Assembly (NCBI GenBank): GCA_963457535.1
Contig: OY734803.1
Location: forward strand, 496,001-560,000
Source: JAHRAW01 sp028066695
Lineage (GTDB): Bacteria; Pseudomonadota; Gammaproteobacteria; Arenicellales; Poriferihabitantaceae
Length of the DNA stretch: 64,000 bases
Direction of reading: 5' to 3'
In this document: piece after piece, positions 55,401 to 63,093 of the stretch
Layout: each line of letters begins with the position of its first letter
Numbering within the stretch: position 1 is the stretch's first letter
Notes under the pieces: model-generated
The model's input: only the letters and a program-made list of their open reading frames with translations
Database searches by the model: none
Told to the model about the DNA's origin: nothing
Translations under genes and position numbers: made by a program

Positions 55401-58226
55401 AACTACCACCTGCGCTGGAAGTTGGCGAGCGCGGCCGCTTTTGCCTCCGGCGACACCGCCACGGTCGGCGCGACCACCCTCGCCCGAACCATCACCGGCC
55501 TGACCAACGGCAGCGCATACGATGTGGAAATCACCGCGCAAAACTCCGCGGGATTCGGCGCGGCCGCAACCGCGCAAGGAACGCCGGACCTGGCGCCGGG
55601 CGCGCCGCAAAATCCGGCGGCAACGCCCGGGAATACTCAACTTCGCGTCTCTTGGGCCGCGCCGGCCGACAACGGCGGCCCCGCGATTACCAACTACCGC
55701 CTGCGCTGGAAATTGGCGGGCGCGGCCGCCTTTGCCCCCGGCAACACGCGCACCATCGGCGCGTCGGCAACTTCCGCCACTATCACCGGGCTGACCAACG
55801 GCGAGACTTACGATGTGGAAATCGCCGCGCGAAACGCCGCGGGTTTCGGCGCGGCCGCGACCGCGCAATCCACGCCGCGCACCGTGCCGGGCGCGCCGCA
55901 AAATCCGACGGCAACGCCCGGAGACGCCGAACTGCAAATCGCCTGGAGCGCGCCGGACAACGACGGCGGCGCCGCGATTCTCACTTACCGCCTGCGCTGG
56001 AAAGACGCCGATGACGCTTCCTTTGCCGCCGGCGATGTCATTCTGGCCGGCGCGGACACACTCACCGCGACCATCACCGGGCTGACAAACGGCGAGACTT
56101 ACGATGTGGAAATCGCCGCGCAAAACTCCGCGGGATTCGGCGCGGCCGCGACCGCGCAAGGGACGCCGGACCGGGCGCCGGGCGCGCCGCAAAATCCGGC
56201 GGCAACGCCCGGGAATACTCAACTTCGCGTCTCTTGGGCCGCGCCGGCCGACAACGGCGGCCCCGCCATTACCAACTACCGCCTGCGCTGGAAATTGGCA
56301 AGCGCGGCCGCTTTTGCCTCCGGCGACGCGCGCACCGTCGGCGCGGTAACTTCCGCCACTATCACCGGGCTGACCAACGGCGAGACTTACGATGTGGAAA
56401 TCACCGCGCAAAACTCCGCGGGATTCGGCGCGGCCGCGACCGCGCAAGGAACGCCGAACCCGGTCGCGCCGAGCGCGCCGCGGTCGCCGGGGGTCACTAT
56501 CGCCGACGGCGAACTGCAATTGACTTGGACCGCGCCGGCCGACAACGGCGGCAGCGCGATTACCAACTACCGCGTGCGCTGGAAGTTGGCGAGCGAAGCC
56601 GCCTTTGCCCCCGCCGACGCGGTCGTGGTCGGCGCGGGCACCCTCGCCCGAACCATCACCGGGCTGACAAACGGCGCGGCTTATGATGTGGAAATCGCCG
56701 CCCAAAACGCCCCGGGATTCGGCGCGGCCTTGGCTTTTCAGGCGGTTCCGCGCGCCGCGGCCGGCGTGCCGGGTGTGCCGCAGTCGGTGCGCCTGGTGCC
56801 CTCCGGCCAATCTCTCGTCCTTTTTTGGGAACCCCCGCTTGACGATGGCCGCGCCGCCATAACCGGGTACCTCTTGTCCGTAAGGGGGGTCGGCACCTCC
56901 TCTACGCCGGCAGCTTCGCGATCTTTCGTTATCCGGAATCTGGTATCCGGCAGGCTTTATACCGTGGAAATCGCCGCGCGAAATTCCGCGGGTACAGGCC
57001 CGACGTTGGTGGTGCAAGGCGTGCCGGGCGGGGCGAGCGCGCCGCAAAATCCGACGGCAACGCACGGCGACGGCGAACTGCAAATCGCCTGGAGCGCGCC
57101 GGCCGAAAACGGCGGCACGACCATTACCAACTACCGCCTGCGCTGGAAATTGGCGGGCGCGGCCGCCTTTGCCGGCGGCGATACGCGCACCGTCGGCGCG
57201 GTAACTTCGGCGACGATTACCGGACTGACCAACGGCGAGACTTACGATGTGGAAATCACCGCGCAAAACGCCGCGGAGTTCGGCGTGCCCGCGACTTTGC
57301 AGGGCACGCCGCTCGGCCCGCCGGGCGCGCCGCAAAATCCGACGGCGACGCCCGGAAACACCGAACTGCAAATCGCCTGGAGCGCGCCGGACAACGACGG
57401 CGGCGTCGCGGTTCTCACTTACCGCCTGCGCTGGAAAGACGCCGATGACGCTTCCTTTGCCTCCGGCGATGTCATTCTGACCGGCGCGGACACGACCACC
57501 GCAACCATCACCGGGCTGACCAACCGCGAGACCTACGATGTGGAAATCGTCGCCGGAAACTCCGAAGGGCTCGGCGCCGCCGCGACCTTGCAAGGCGCGC
57601 CGGCGGACCCGCCGGGCGCGCCGACTTCGGTCGCAACCACGCCCGGCATCGCGGCGTTTCGCGTAACCTGGGCGCCGCCCGACGACACCGGCGGCGCCGA
57701 TGTCCTCTCCTACCAACTCCGCTGGAAACTGCAGGCGGCAACCACTTTCGCCGCAACCGACGCGGCGACGCTCGGCGCGGCGGCGCGCGCGCACGACATC
57801 GGCGGGCTGCAAAGGTGCGGCATTTACGAAGCGCAAATCGCCGCGCAAACCTCGGCCGGGCTCGGCGCGTATTCCGCGGCGGCGCGCGCGGTGCTGTTTG
57901 ATTTGGATGTGGACGCGAACGGCCGCATCACCGCCTCCGACGGACTTTTGGCGGCGCGGCATGTGTTCGGCGTCACCGGCGCCGCGCTCACCAACGGCCT
58001 GGCGGACGCCGCGGACACCGCCGCCATAACCGAGCGCATTCAATGCGGCGCCGATGTGGAGGCGCTGGATGTGGACGCCGACGGCGGCATAGATCATGTC
58101 GACGGGATTTTGGTGGCGCGGTATGTCCTCGGCCTGCGCGGCGATGAATTGGTCGCGTCGTTCGGCGATCTGGACGCGGACGAGGTCGCCGCGAAAATCG
58201 CGGCGTTGCTGCCCGCGGCGGAATGA
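52497..58226 (+). CDS. Giant secreted FN3-repeat protein with dockerin-like C-terminus
   Basis: 1,909 residues from ATG 52497 (GAGG 8 nt upstream). Signal peptide about 1-30 (FGASSAAAQ). A diverged FN3-like module comes first (about 33-160), then 17 tandem FN3 modules of about 96 residues with the recurring pattern PGAPQNPTATPG, WSAPADNGGAAITNYRLRWK, ATITGLTNGETYDVEIAAQN and SAGFGAAAT. Module 15 (near 56,760-57,030) is the most diverged. The C-terminal 105 residues are dockerin-like: DVDANGRITASDG and DVDADGGIDHVDG as two calcium loops, each followed by an ARH/ARY helix, then VLGLRGDEL. No enzyme domain is seen. A surface or extracellular adhesin is likely, but function is inference. The next paralogue begins 2 nt after the stop. 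Confidence 0.85.
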   Translation: MNINMLRGKVFASVLVALAAVFGASSAAAQLVSKPTNPALMPTPGSETTSLTFTWTPAREFGSNVSNYIVHLREKGDAWPADGDKNNVPEGVTMTGGSFGSFKWQTFTWEYISPEQDDALAFTGLQPATTYEARIRGVGDDFDTSAWSDTAQSATEAPKDLPGAPQSVTATTGNTELLVAWAAPAGGGTVVNYRVRWKLASATNFAPADATTTGNRATSATITGLTNGSAYDVEVAAGNSNGFGTAVTVQATPSVVAPDAPQSAAAAHGDSELRVSWAAPARNGGAAISNYRVRWKLASATNFAPGDAATVGATTLARTITGLTNGSAYDVEIAAQNSEGFGAAATLQETPRTVSSAPRTPSATPGDGRLTLSWIGPADNGGARINGFRLRWKLASAAAFDPADTRIGILFSERQITGLTNGETYDVEISFRNSEGFGAAATLQVTLPGPPGAPQSPSATPGNARLQVAWSAPASNGGTAITNYRLRWKLASAANFASGDTRTVGASVTSATITGLANGSTYDVEIAAQNSAGFGAAATVQGAPKPVAPSAPQNPTATSGNGELQIAWSAPADNGGVAVLTYRLRWKDADDASFASGDVILTGADTTTATITGLTNRETYDVEIAAQNSEGFGAAATLQATPAVPPGAPQNPTATPGNARLQVAWTAPADNGGAAITNYRLRWKLASAAAFAPGDTRTVGAVTSATITGLTNGSTYDVEIAAKNSAGFGAVATAQGTPRTTPGGLSATAVTPENAKLEISWSAPRNNGGAAITGYRVRWRLASAPAFAPADTRTTGALDTFATITGLTNGSRYNVEIVARNAAGFGPATNVQGTPRTVPGAPRNPTATPGDGELQIAWSAPAFNGGAVITNYRLRWKLASAAAFAGGDTRTVGASVTSATITGLASGKTYDVQITARNFAGFGAAATVQGTPPAVPPGAPQNPTATPGDAELRIAWRAPDNDGGGAITNYHLRWKLASAAAFASGDTATVGATTLARTITGLTNGSAYDVEITAQNSAGFGAAATAQGTPDLAPGAPQNPAATPGNTQLRVSWAAPADNGGPAITNYRLRWKLAGAAAFAPGNTRTIGASATSATITGLTNGETYDVEIAARNAAGFGAAATAQSTPRTVPGAPQNPTATPGDAELQIAWSAPDNDGGAAILTYRLRWKDADDASFAAGDVILAGADTLTATITGLTNGETYDVEIAAQNSAGFGAAATAQGTPDRAPGAPQNPAATPGNTQLRVSWAAPADNGGPAITNYRLRWKLASAAAFASGDARTVGAVTSATITGLTNGETYDVEITAQNSAGFGAAATAQGTPNPVAPSAPRSPGVTIADGELQLTWTAPADNGGSAITNYRVRWKLASEAAFAPADAVVVGAGTLARTITGLTNGAAYDVEIAAQNAPGFGAALAFQAVPRAAAGVPGVPQSVRLVPSGQSLVLFWEPPLDDGRAAITGYLLSVRGVGTSSTPAASRSFVIRNLVSGRLYTVEIAARNSAGTGPTLVVQGVPGGASAPQNPTATHGDGELQIAWSAPAENGGTTITNYRLRWKLAGAAAFAGGDTRTVGAVTSATITGLTNGETYDVEITAQNAAEFGVPATLQGTPLGPPGAPQNPTATPGNTELQIAWSAPDNDGGVAVLTYRLRWKDADDASFASGDVILTGADTTTATITGLTNRETYDVEIVAGNSEGLGAAATLQGAPADPPGAPTSVATTPGIAAFRVTWAPPDDTGGADVLSYQLRWKLQAATTFAATDAATLGAAARAHDIGGLQRCGIYEAQIAAQTSAGLGAYSAAARAVLFDLDVDANGRITASDGLLAARHVFGVTGAALTNGLADAADTAAITERIQCGADVEALDVDADGGIDHVDGILVARYVLGLRGDELVASFGDLDADEVAAKIAALLPAAE
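54218..54369 (+). repeat. 152-bp exact repeat, copy 1
   Basis: Identical base for base to 57398-57549, 3,180 bp downstream; covers the module half containing LRWKDADDASFASGD. A third, slightly different copy lies near 55,965-56,115. Confidence 0.9.
57398..57549 (+). repeat. 152-bp exact repeat, copy 2
   Basis: Second copy of the 54218-54369 block, in the penultimate FN3 module. Confidence 0.9.
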
Positions 58227-58227
58227 C

Positions 58228-59586
58228 ATGAACCTTGCCGCGAGCCGCGGCGCGCGCGGATTTTTGCGCGTCTTTTTCGGGCTGCTGCTGCTTGGCGGGG
58301 CGACCGCCGCGCAAGCGCAGCCGACCGTGCCCGGCGGATTATCGCTGACGCGCGTCACCGGGGCGGCCAGCCCGACGCTCAGTTTCACTTGGGACGCATC
58401 CACCGGCGGCACCGGGCGCACTGATTATGTCGTTCAACTGCGGGAATTGCCGGCGGCATTTCCGACCCCATCCGACCCCTACCACGCCAACGCATGGCCC
58501 GATTACGCCACTGTTACCAGCGGACTGACCATAGAAGACGGCATACGCTTTTTATTCCCCGACGAAGATGCCGGAAAAACCGAGCGATGGGTCGTGTTCG
58601 CAAATTTGCAACTCGGCGAAACCTACGAAGTGCGCATTCTCTCGGAAGACAACACTTTGTCCCAAAGCGCCTGGTCGGAGACCGTGCAAATCGATGTTTG
58701 CCCTTGTTCGCTGTCTTTTGCGTCGGCGCAGGACGAAGTGCGGATGCACGGCGGCGCGCCCGCGCCGGTGACGACGCTGCCGGCGGCAAGGCACGGAACC
58801 TCGCCCTACTCCTACGGACTGACCGCATTGCCGGCCGGGCTGGCTTTCAACAAAGATACCCGCGCGATTTCCGGAACGCCGGCGGCGGTGTCATCGGTCA
58901 CCACCGCAAACATGACCTATACCGTGACCGACTCCGACAGCGCGACCACTTTCCAAAACTTTGATATCCAAGTCGCTCCGGCGCTGACATTCGCATCGGC
59001 GCCGCCGGCCGAATTCGCGTTCGGGCGCAACATCGCGGTTTCCAAAACTCTGCCGGAAATCGGCGGCGGCTTCACGCCATATGCTTACTCGCTGGAAGGC
59101 GGCGCATTGCCGGGCGGACTGACATTCACCGCGGCCACGCGCATCCTCTCCGGCATGTCTTCGGCGCTCGCCGACGCGACTTTTACCTACACCGCAAAAG
59201 ACGCGCTCGGCGCGGCCGGCACGGCGAGCGGCGTCATCACTTCCGACATCCGCATTCGCGTGGTGGATTTTGATCTGGATGTGGACAATTCCGGCGCAAT
59301 CACCGCGCAGGACGGCATCATGATCGCGCGGCATTTGCTCGGCGCGGAAGCCGCGTCGGTGACAGCGAACCAAAGCGGCACGGCCGCGGCGACCGTCGCC
59401 GGCAACATTCAGGACGGCGTGGATTTGGGTTTGCTTGATGTGGACGCCGACAACGACACCGACGGCAATGACGGAATCATGGTCGCCAGATACATTCTCG
59501 GTTTGCGCGGCGATGAATTGATCGCGGGAATGGGAGACGCGGTCGCGGCGACGGTGGAGGGGAAGATGGGCGCGCTTACGCCGTAG
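58228..59586 (+). CDS. Secreted FN3/Ig-like/dockerin-like protein, paralogue A
   Basis: 452 residues; ATG 58228, one base after the upstream TGA, so likely co-translated with the giant protein. Signal peptide about 1-30 (LLGGATAAQAQ). FN3-like module about 31-150 (PTVPGGLSLTRVTG, RTDYVVQLRELPAAFP, WPDYATVTSGL), a CPC motif (VQIDVCPCSL), then two putative Ig/cadherin-like (He_PIG type) modules with SPYSYGL..LPAGLAFN..ISGTPA and YAYSLEGGALPGGLTF patterns, and a dockerin-like tail DVDNSGAITAQDG ... DVDADNDTDGNDG ... ILGLRGDEL. Very similar to paralogues B and C. No catalytic domain; role unknown, probably adhesion or matrix binding. Confidence 0.85.
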   Translation: MNLAASRGARGFLRVFFGLLLLGGATAAQAQPTVPGGLSLTRVTGAASPTLSFTWDASTGGTGRTDYVVQLRELPAAFPTPSDPYHANAWPDYATVTSGLTIEDGIRFLFPDEDAGKTERWVVFANLQLGETYEVRILSEDNTLSQSAWSETVQIDVCPCSLSFASAQDEVRMHGGAPAPVTTLPAARHGTSPYSYGLTALPAGLAFNKDTRAISGTPAAVSSVTTANMTYTVTDSDSATTFQNFDIQVAPALTFASAPPAEFAFGRNIAVSKTLPEIGGGFTPYAYSLEGGALPGGLTFTAATRILSGMSSALADATFTYTAKDALGAAGTASGVITSDIRIRVVDFDLDVDNSGAITAQDGIMIARHLLGAEAASVTANQSGTAAATVAGNIQDGVDLGLLDVDADNDTDGNDGIMVARYILGLRGDELIAGMGDAVAATVEGKMGALTP

Positions 59587-59658
59587 CGGATTGTGGTAGA
59601 GTATCGCCATTCCCGCGGCGCTTTTGCCGCGGAAAATTCCAACGCGAGGCAAAACGAA
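59587..59658 (+). repeat. Duplicated intergenic cassette, copy 1 (leader of paralogue B)
   Basis: Nearly identical to 61021-61091: TTGTGGTAGAGT, then CCGCGGC-GCTTTT-GCCGCGG (a perfect 7-bp hairpin) and the SD region CCAACGCGAGG. It probably carries promoter and leader for the following gene. Confidence 0.75.
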
Positions 59659-61020
59659 GTGAAAATTGACACGAACCGCGGAGCGCGCGGGTTTTTGCGC
59701 GTCTTTCTCGGACTTGCGCTGCTGTTCGGCGCGGCCGCCGCGCAAGCGCAGCCGACTGTGCCCGGCGGATTATCGCTGACGCAAGTCGCGGGAGCATCCA
59801 CCCCAACGCTCAGTTTCACTTGGAACGCATCCACCGGCGGCTTCGAGCGCACTGATTATGTCGTTCAACTGCGGGAATTGCCGGCGGCATTTCCGTCCCC
59901 AGCCCCAGCCGACTTCGGCCTCCACGGCAACGCATGGCCCGATTACGCCACTGTTACCAGCGGACTGGATATGTTCACCGCTGGTCGCCGTTACTTCTTC
60001 CCCGAAGACGAAAAAACCGCGCGATGGGTCGTGTTCGCAAATTTGCGAATCGGCAAAACCTACGAAGTGCGCATTGTCTCGGAAGACGCCGTCCCAGCCC
60101 AAAGCGCCTGGTCGGCGACCGTGCAAATCGATGTTTGCCCTTGTTCGCTGGCTTTTGCGTCGGCGCAGGACGAAGTGCGGATGCACGGCGGCGCGTCCGC
60201 GTCGGTGACGCTGCCGGCGGCAAAGCACGGAACCTCGCCCTACTCCTACGGGCTGAACACATTGCCGACCGGGCTGGCTTTCAACAAAGACACCCGCACG
60301 ATTTCCGGAACGCCGGCGGCGGTGTCATCGGTCACCACCAGCAACATGAATTATGTCGTGGTGGATTCCAGCGGAACCGGCAGCGAGCAAACCTTTGACA
60401 TTCAAGTCGCGCCGGCGCTGACATTTGCATCGGCGCCGCCGGCCGAGTTGGTGTTTGCGCGCGATGCCGCGGTTTCCGAAACCCTGCCGGAAATCAGCGG
60501 CGGCTTCACGCCGCATGCCTATTCGCTGGAAGGCGGCGCGCTGCCGACCGGACTGGCATTCAACGCAAGCACGCGCATTCTCTCCGGAACACCTTCTGCG
60601 CTCGCCGATGTCACTCGCACCTACACCGCAAAAGACGCGCTCGGCACCGCCGGCACGGCGAGCGGCATCCTCACCTCCGACATCCGCATTCGCGTGCTGG
60701 AATTTGACCTGGATGTGGACAATTCCGGCGCAATCACCGCGCAGGACGGAATCATGATCGCGCGGCATTTGCTCGGCGCGGAAGCCGTGTCGGTGATAGC
60801 AAAGCAAACCGGCACGACCGCGGCGACCGTCGCCGGCAACATTCAAGACGGCGTGGATTTGGGTTTGCTGGATGTGGACGCGGACAACGACACCGACGGC
60901 AACGACGGAATCATGGTCGCCAGATACATTCTCGGCCTGCGCGGCGATGAATTGGTCGCGGGAATGGGAGACGCGGTCGCGGCGACGGTGGAGGGGAAGA
61001 TGGGCGCGCTTACGCCGTAG
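59659..61020 (+). CDS. Secreted FN3/Ig-like/dockerin-like protein, paralogue B
   Basis: 453 residues with GTG start 59659 (GAGG 9 nt upstream); an earlier in-frame GTG lies before the leader hairpin and is unlikely. Same plan as paralogue A: signal peptide ending FGAAAAQAQ, FN3-like module with an extra insert (PSPAPADFGLHG), CPC motif, two Ig-like modules (SPYSYGLNTLPTGLAFN, HAYSLEGGALPTGLAFN) and a dockerin-like tail with DVDNSGAITAQDG, DVDADNDTDGNDG and ILGLRGDELVAGMG. Part of it (about 60,190-60,420) is nearly identical in DNA to paralogue C. Confidence 0.85.
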   Translation: MKIDTNRGARGFLRVFLGLALLFGAAAAQAQPTVPGGLSLTQVAGASTPTLSFTWNASTGGFERTDYVVQLRELPAAFPSPAPADFGLHGNAWPDYATVTSGLDMFTAGRRYFFPEDEKTARWVVFANLRIGKTYEVRIVSEDAVPAQSAWSATVQIDVCPCSLAFASAQDEVRMHGGASASVTLPAAKHGTSPYSYGLNTLPTGLAFNKDTRTISGTPAAVSSVTTSNMNYVVVDSSGTGSEQTFDIQVAPALTFASAPPAELVFARDAAVSETLPEISGGFTPHAYSLEGGALPTGLAFNASTRILSGTPSALADVTRTYTAKDALGTAGTASGILTSDIRIRVLEFDLDVDNSGAITAQDGIMIARHLLGAEAVSVIAKQTGTTAATVAGNIQDGVDLGLLDVDADNDTDGNDGIMVARYILGLRGDELVAGMGDAVAATVEGKMGALTP

Positions 61021-61091
61021 CGGGTTGTGGTAGAGTGCCGCCATTCCCGCGGCGCTTTTGCCGCGGAAAATTCCAACGCGAGGTGACAGAC
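61021..61091 (+). repeat. Duplicated intergenic cassette, copy 2 (leader of paralogue C)
   Basis: Second copy of the 59587-59658 cassette, including the CCGCGGC/GCCGCGG hairpin and GCGAGG SD, differing at a few bases. Confidence 0.75.
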
Positions 61092-62534
61092 ATGAACATC
61101 AGCACGACTGCGAAAAATATTGCGCGCATGATTCCGCTCGGCCGGACGCTTCTTTCCGCCCCCCCCCCCCCCCCCCCCAAATTTTCGAAGGGGCCCGCGC
61201 GCGAATTTTTACGCATCTTTCTCGGACTTGCGCTGCTACTCGGCGCGGCCGCCGCGCAAGCGCAGCCGACTGTGCCCGGCGGATTATCGCTGACGCAAGT
61301 CGCGGGAGCGTCCACCCCGACGCTCAGTTTCACTTGGAACGCATCCACCGGCGGCGTCGGGCGCACTGATTATGTCGTTCAACTGCGGGAATTGCCGGCG
61401 GCATTTCCGACCCCATCCGGCCTCCGCAACAACGCATGGCCCGATTACGCCACTGTTACCAGCGGACTGAATTTCGCCAATGTTGAGGGATCGGAGCCGC
61501 GCCAGTTCTTGTTCCCCGAAGGCGGAAAAAACGCGCGATGGGTCGTGTTCGCAAATTTGCAACTCGACAAAACCTACGAAGTGCGCATTCTCGCGGAAGA
61601 CAACCAGTCAAACCAAAGCGCCTGGTCGGCGACCGTGCAAATCGATGTTTGCCCTTGTTCGCTGGCTTTTGTGTCGGCGCAGGGCGAAGTGCGAATGCAC
61701 GGTGGCGCGTCCGCGTCGGTGACGCTGCCGGCGGCAAAGCACGGAACCTCGCCCTACTCCTACGGGCTGAACACATTGCCGACCGGGCTGGCTTTCAACA
61801 AAGACACGCGCACGATTTCCGGAACGCCGGCGGCGGTGTCATCGGTCACCACCAGCAACATGAATTATGTCGTGGTGGATTCCAGCGGAACCGGCAGCGA
61901 GCAAACCTTTGACATCCAAGTCGCGCCGGCGCTGACACTCGCATCGGCGCTACCGGCCAAGTTCGTGTTCGCGCGCAACGCCGCGGCTTCCCGAACCCTG
62001 CCGGCGGCCAGCGGCGGCTTCCCGCCATACAGCTACTCGTTGCGATTTGCGGGTGGTGTGCCGATGGGAATGTCGTTTGACGCCTCCGACCGCACCATCT
62101 CCGGCACGCCCACGACACTCGCCTCCATCGGAAATTTCTACATCGCAAGAGACGCGGTCGGCACGGGCAGCGGCAGGCTCCAGTCCCGCATCAGCATTCT
62201 CGTGGAGAACATCAGTTTTGACCTGGATGTGGACGACTCCGGCGCAATCACCGCGCAGGACGGCATCATGATCGCGCGGCATTTGCTCGGCGCGGAAGCC
62301 GTGAGCGTCGCCGAAAAGCAGACCGGCGCGACCGCCTCGGAAGTCGCCGACAACATTCAGGACGGCGTGGATTTGGGCCTTTTGGATGTGGACGCCGACA
62401 ACGACATCGACGGCAATGACGGCATCATGGTCGCCAGATACATTCTCGGCCTGCGCGGCGATGAATTGGTCGCCGGAATGGGAGACGCGGTCGCGGCGAC
62501 GGTGGAGGGGAAAATGGCGGCGCTGACGCCGTAG
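61092..62534 (+). CDS. Secreted FN3/Ig-like/dockerin-like protein, paralogue C, probably phase variable
   Basis: 480 residues as read. Compared with A and B it has an N-terminal addition of about 27 residues (MIPLGRTLLSAPPPPPPK) before the common signal peptide EFLRIFLGLALLLGAAAAQA. The addition contains 20 consecutive C in the DNA. With 20 C the start at ATG 61092 (good SD) is in frame with the signal peptide; a change by one or two bases would end translation early. The rest follows paralogues A and B; the second Ig-like module is diverged (SYSLRFAGGVPMGMSFDA). Tail: DVDDSGAITAQDG, DVDADNDIDGNDG, ILGLRGDELVAGMG. Converges on dut with 4 nt between stops. Confidence 0.82.
   Translation: MNISTTAKNIARMIPLGRTLLSAPPPPPPKFSKGPAREFLRIFLGLALLLGAAAAQAQPTVPGGLSLTQVAGASTPTLSFTWNASTGGVGRTDYVVQLRELPAAFPTPSGLRNNAWPDYATVTSGLNFANVEGSEPRQFLFPEGGKNARWVVFANLQLDKTYEVRILAEDNQSNQSAWSATVQIDVCPCSLAFVSAQGEVRMHGGASASVTLPAAKHGTSPYSYGLNTLPTGLAFNKDTRTISGTPAAVSSVTTSNMNYVVVDSSGTGSEQTFDIQVAPALTLASALPAKFVFARNAAASRTLPAASGGFPPYSYSLRFAGGVPMGMSFDASDRTISGTPTTLASIGNFYIARDAVGTGSGRLQSRISILVENISFDLDVDDSGAITAQDGIMIARHLLGAEAVSVAEKQTGATASEVADNIQDGVDLGLLDVDADNDIDGNDGIMVARYILGLRGDELVAGMGDAVAATVEGKMAALTP
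61159..61178 (+). repeat. Homopolymer of 20 C within the 5' coding region
   Basis: Uninterrupted C20 coding the last bases of Ala plus six Pro. Tracts of this kind change length by slipped-strand mispairing. Assembly error is a caveat. Confidence 0.9.
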
Positions 62535-62538
62535 CGGG

Positions 62539-62988
62539 CTAGCGCCCGGTGGAGCCGAAGCCGCCTTCGCCGCGCGCGCTTGCTTCAAATTCCTCCACCA
62601 CGACAAACTCGGCGCGCGCCACCGGGACGATGACCATTTGCGCGATGCGGTCGCCGGGGCGAATGGTGAAGTCGGCGGCGCCGCGGTTCCAGCAGGAGAC
62701 CAGCAGGGGTCCCTGGTAATCGGAGTCAATCAGGCCGGTCAGGTTGCCGAGGACGATGCCGTGTTTGTGGCCGAGGCCGGAGCGCGGCAGCAACACGGCG
62801 GCATGGCCGGGGTCATTAATGTGCATGGCGACGCCGGTCGGAATCAATTCGGCGGCGCCGGGGCGCAACGCGAGCGGCGCGTCAATGCATGCGAGGAGAT
62901 CCATGCCGGCCGCGCCGGCGGTGCGGTATTCGGGCATCGCGAACTCGCGGCCGATGCGCGCGTCCAGGATTTTCAGGGAGATTTTCAC
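62539..62988 (-). CDS. dut: Deoxyuridine 5'-triphosphate nucleotidohydrolase
   Basis: 149-residue trimeric dUTPase that hydrolyses dUTP to dUMP. All five motifs are visible: AGAAGMDLLA, LPRSGLGHKHG, NLTGLIDSDYQG, RPGDRIAQMV and the C-terminal GEGGFGSTGR. It follows coaBC on the minus strand after a 105-nt T-rich spacer, the order also seen in E. coli (dfp-dut). Confidence 0.97.
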   Translation of the reverse strand: MKISLKILDARIGREFAMPEYRTAGAAGMDLLACIDAPLALRPGAAELIPTGVAMHINDPGHAAVLLPRSGLGHKHGIVLGNLTGLIDSDYQGPLLVSCWNRGAADFTIRPGDRIAQMVIVPVARAEFVVVEEFEASARGEGGFGSTGR

Positions 62989-63093
62989 GGAGTCTTTCGG
63001 GAGGTTTTCCCGACGTTTTTCAAGTGATTTTTTCGGGACGATTTTTCAGATGATTTTTTTCAGCGGAAAATTTCGCGCCGCCGCCAACCGGAG

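Larger units (their letters stand above)
52978..57897 (+). repeat. 17 tandem FN3-coding repeats of about 289 bp
   Basis: Each unit codes one FN3 module; many are nearly identical at DNA level, for example those near 55,580-55,700 and 56,175-56,290. Such arrays recombine readily, so allele length may vary. Confidence 0.9.

Noticed and set aside
52978..57897. CRISPR-like regular repetition
   Set aside because: The repeats are about 289 bp, in frame, and code FN3 modules; there are no short repeats with unique spacers. The 9-bp repeats in znuA are likewise coding.
54774..58421. Antisense open frame of about 1,200 codons across the FN3 gene, and shorter ones in other frames
   Set aside because: Caused by GC-rich repeated DNA without stop codons; translations are low-complexity Arg/Ala/Gly repeats with no start signal, while the plus strand codes clear FN3 modules.
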